A stretch of 6,634 nt of DNA. Origin: JAUWNJ01 sp034190305. Its GTDB lineage: Bacteria > Planctomycetota > Phycisphaerae > SM23-33. The notes beneath the pieces are model-generated. The model was not told the origin of the DNA and ran no database searches. It saw nothing but the letters and a program-made list of their open reading frames with translations. The position numbers and the translations under genes were made by a program. Position 1 is the stretch's first letter, and every line of letters begins with the position of its first letter. Below, piece after piece: positions 5,923 through 6,634 of this stretch. The stretch is taken from positions 1 to 6,634 of the forward strand of contig JAXHSV010000170.1 in NCBI GenBank assembly GCA_034190305.1. Reading direction: 5' to 3'.

Positions 5923-6634
5923 ATGACCACGAAAGCCGGAGAGGAACAAATGCCCGCTTACAGCGAGGCCGTCAAGAGCGGACTGTACGCCAAGCAGTCC
6001 GGGTTGGTGGGCAAGTATGACAACGTCCGCCGTTACTGGGAAGACGAGATCACCAGGATATTTCTCCGCCCTTATCTTCAAAAACTCATCGACCGAAGTC
6101 AATCGCTGATGAGGCGGCTGCGGATAATGGACCTGGGCTGTGGCAGCGCCGACGGATATGAACTGCTGGCCGGCGTTCGACAGCGGGACGCCGATTTGCA
6201 GAAACTGGAGGTGGACTTACTGTCCGACGAAATCCTTGGCACATATAAGGGCATCGACCTGAACGAAGACCTGCTCAAACAGGCAAGGTCTATCTACGGT
6301 GACAACCCTAAGATAATTTTTGAGCAGGCGGACTTCACGCATGGCCTGCCCATTGGCGACAACGAAAAACCCTACGACCTTTACTTCTCATCATTCGGCA
6401 CTTTTTCGCATCATAATGAGGACGCCACGGCTGTTCGGCTGCTGGCTGAAATTGCCGAACGAGTTGAGAACTACGCGGTAATCGTCTGCGACTGGTTGGG
6501 ACGGTACTCCTACGAATGGCAGAACCTCTGGACCAACAATCTCGACGACCCGAAGAATATGGACTATGTCGTCTCCTACATCTATGGTCCTGAAGAGCGC
6601 GAAGAACGTCGTGATCAGCTTCAGCATCTGACGC
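5923..6634 (+). CDS. Class I SAM-dependent methyltransferase, 3' end outside window
   Basis: At least 237 residues are encoded before the window ends, with no stop. The Rossmann-type SAM-binding core is clear: motif I LRIMDLGCGSADGYELL (66-82) with the DxGxGxxxG glycine-rich loop, the acidic strand-2 end YKGIDLNEDLLKQA (108-121), where D112 would bind the ribose, the adenine-side Asp in FEQADFTHGLP (133-143), and motif IV-like YDLYFSSFGTFSHH (151-164). The N-terminal segment SGLYAKQSGLVGKYDNVRRYWEDEITR (19-45) is well ordered and probably part of the substrate cap. The substrate cannot be assigned; small-molecule N- or O-methylation fits the neighbourhood better than nucleic acid methylation. 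It begins 17 bases after mttB-like gene 2 and is almost certainly in the same operon. Start 5923 is chosen from the upstream AAGGAG, with 5950 as a good alternative. Confidence 0.85.
   Translation, partial: MTTKAGEEQMPAYSEAVKSGLYAKQSGLVGKYDNVRRYWEDEITRIFLRPYLQKLIDRSQSLMRRLRIMDLGCGSADGYELLAGVRQRDADLQKLEVDLLSDEILGTYKGIDLNEDLLKQARSIYGDNPKIIFEQADFTHGLPIGDNEKPYDLYFSSFGTFSHHNEDATAVRLLAEIAERVENYAVIVCDWLGRYSYEWQNLWTNNLDDPKNMDYVVSYIYGPEEREERRDQLQHLT

Overview
The window reads as bacterial chromosome with moderate to high GC in its right-hand two thirds and a visibly more AT-rich left end. All supported genes lie on the + strand. A free-living, probably anaerobic environmental bacterium fits best: it has two pyrrolysine-free MttB-type methyltransferases, a MarR regulator with a long hydrophilic tail, and a DnaJ-type zinc-finger protein without a J domain. 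A Planctomycetota/Phycisphaerae-like or Desulfobacterota-like host is my guess from gene style only; no marker gene is present.

Layout. Positions 1-546 hold the 3' end of an unrecognised, beta-rich protein that begins outside the window. Positions 547-972 are mostly non-coding: a hairpin just after the first gene, a 47-codon ORF (616-759) resembling the start of a DUF5060-type glycoside hydrolase and probably a remnant, and two to three inverted repeats in front of the next gene. A MarR-family regulator follows (973-1587). Then comes a tightly packed block: mttB-like gene 1 (1679-3214), a J-less DnaJ-type zinc-finger protein (3263-3907), a degenerate CheY-like receiver protein (4006-4380), mttB-like gene 2 (4424-5905), and a class I SAM-dependent methyltransferase that runs off the right edge (5923 onward). 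Gaps inside the block are 48, 98, 43 and 17 bases, all on one strand, with no obvious terminator, so an operon is likely.

How they may work together. MttB-family proteins move a methyl group from a tertiary or quaternary amine to a cognate corrinoid protein. Two divergent paralogues, together with a SAM methyltransferase and preceded by a MarR repressor/activator, suggest an inducible pathway for one or more N-methylated compounds. No corrinoid protein, corrinoid reductive activator or methylcorrinoid:tetrahydrofolate methyltransferase is in the window, so these must lie elsewhere or the two proteins do something different. The most unusual part is the pair of small proteins between the paralogues: a free-standing two-zinc DnaJ-type cysteine domain flanked by helices, and a receiver-like protein that has lost the phospho-acceptor Asp and the conserved Lys. 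The function of this combination is not known to me.
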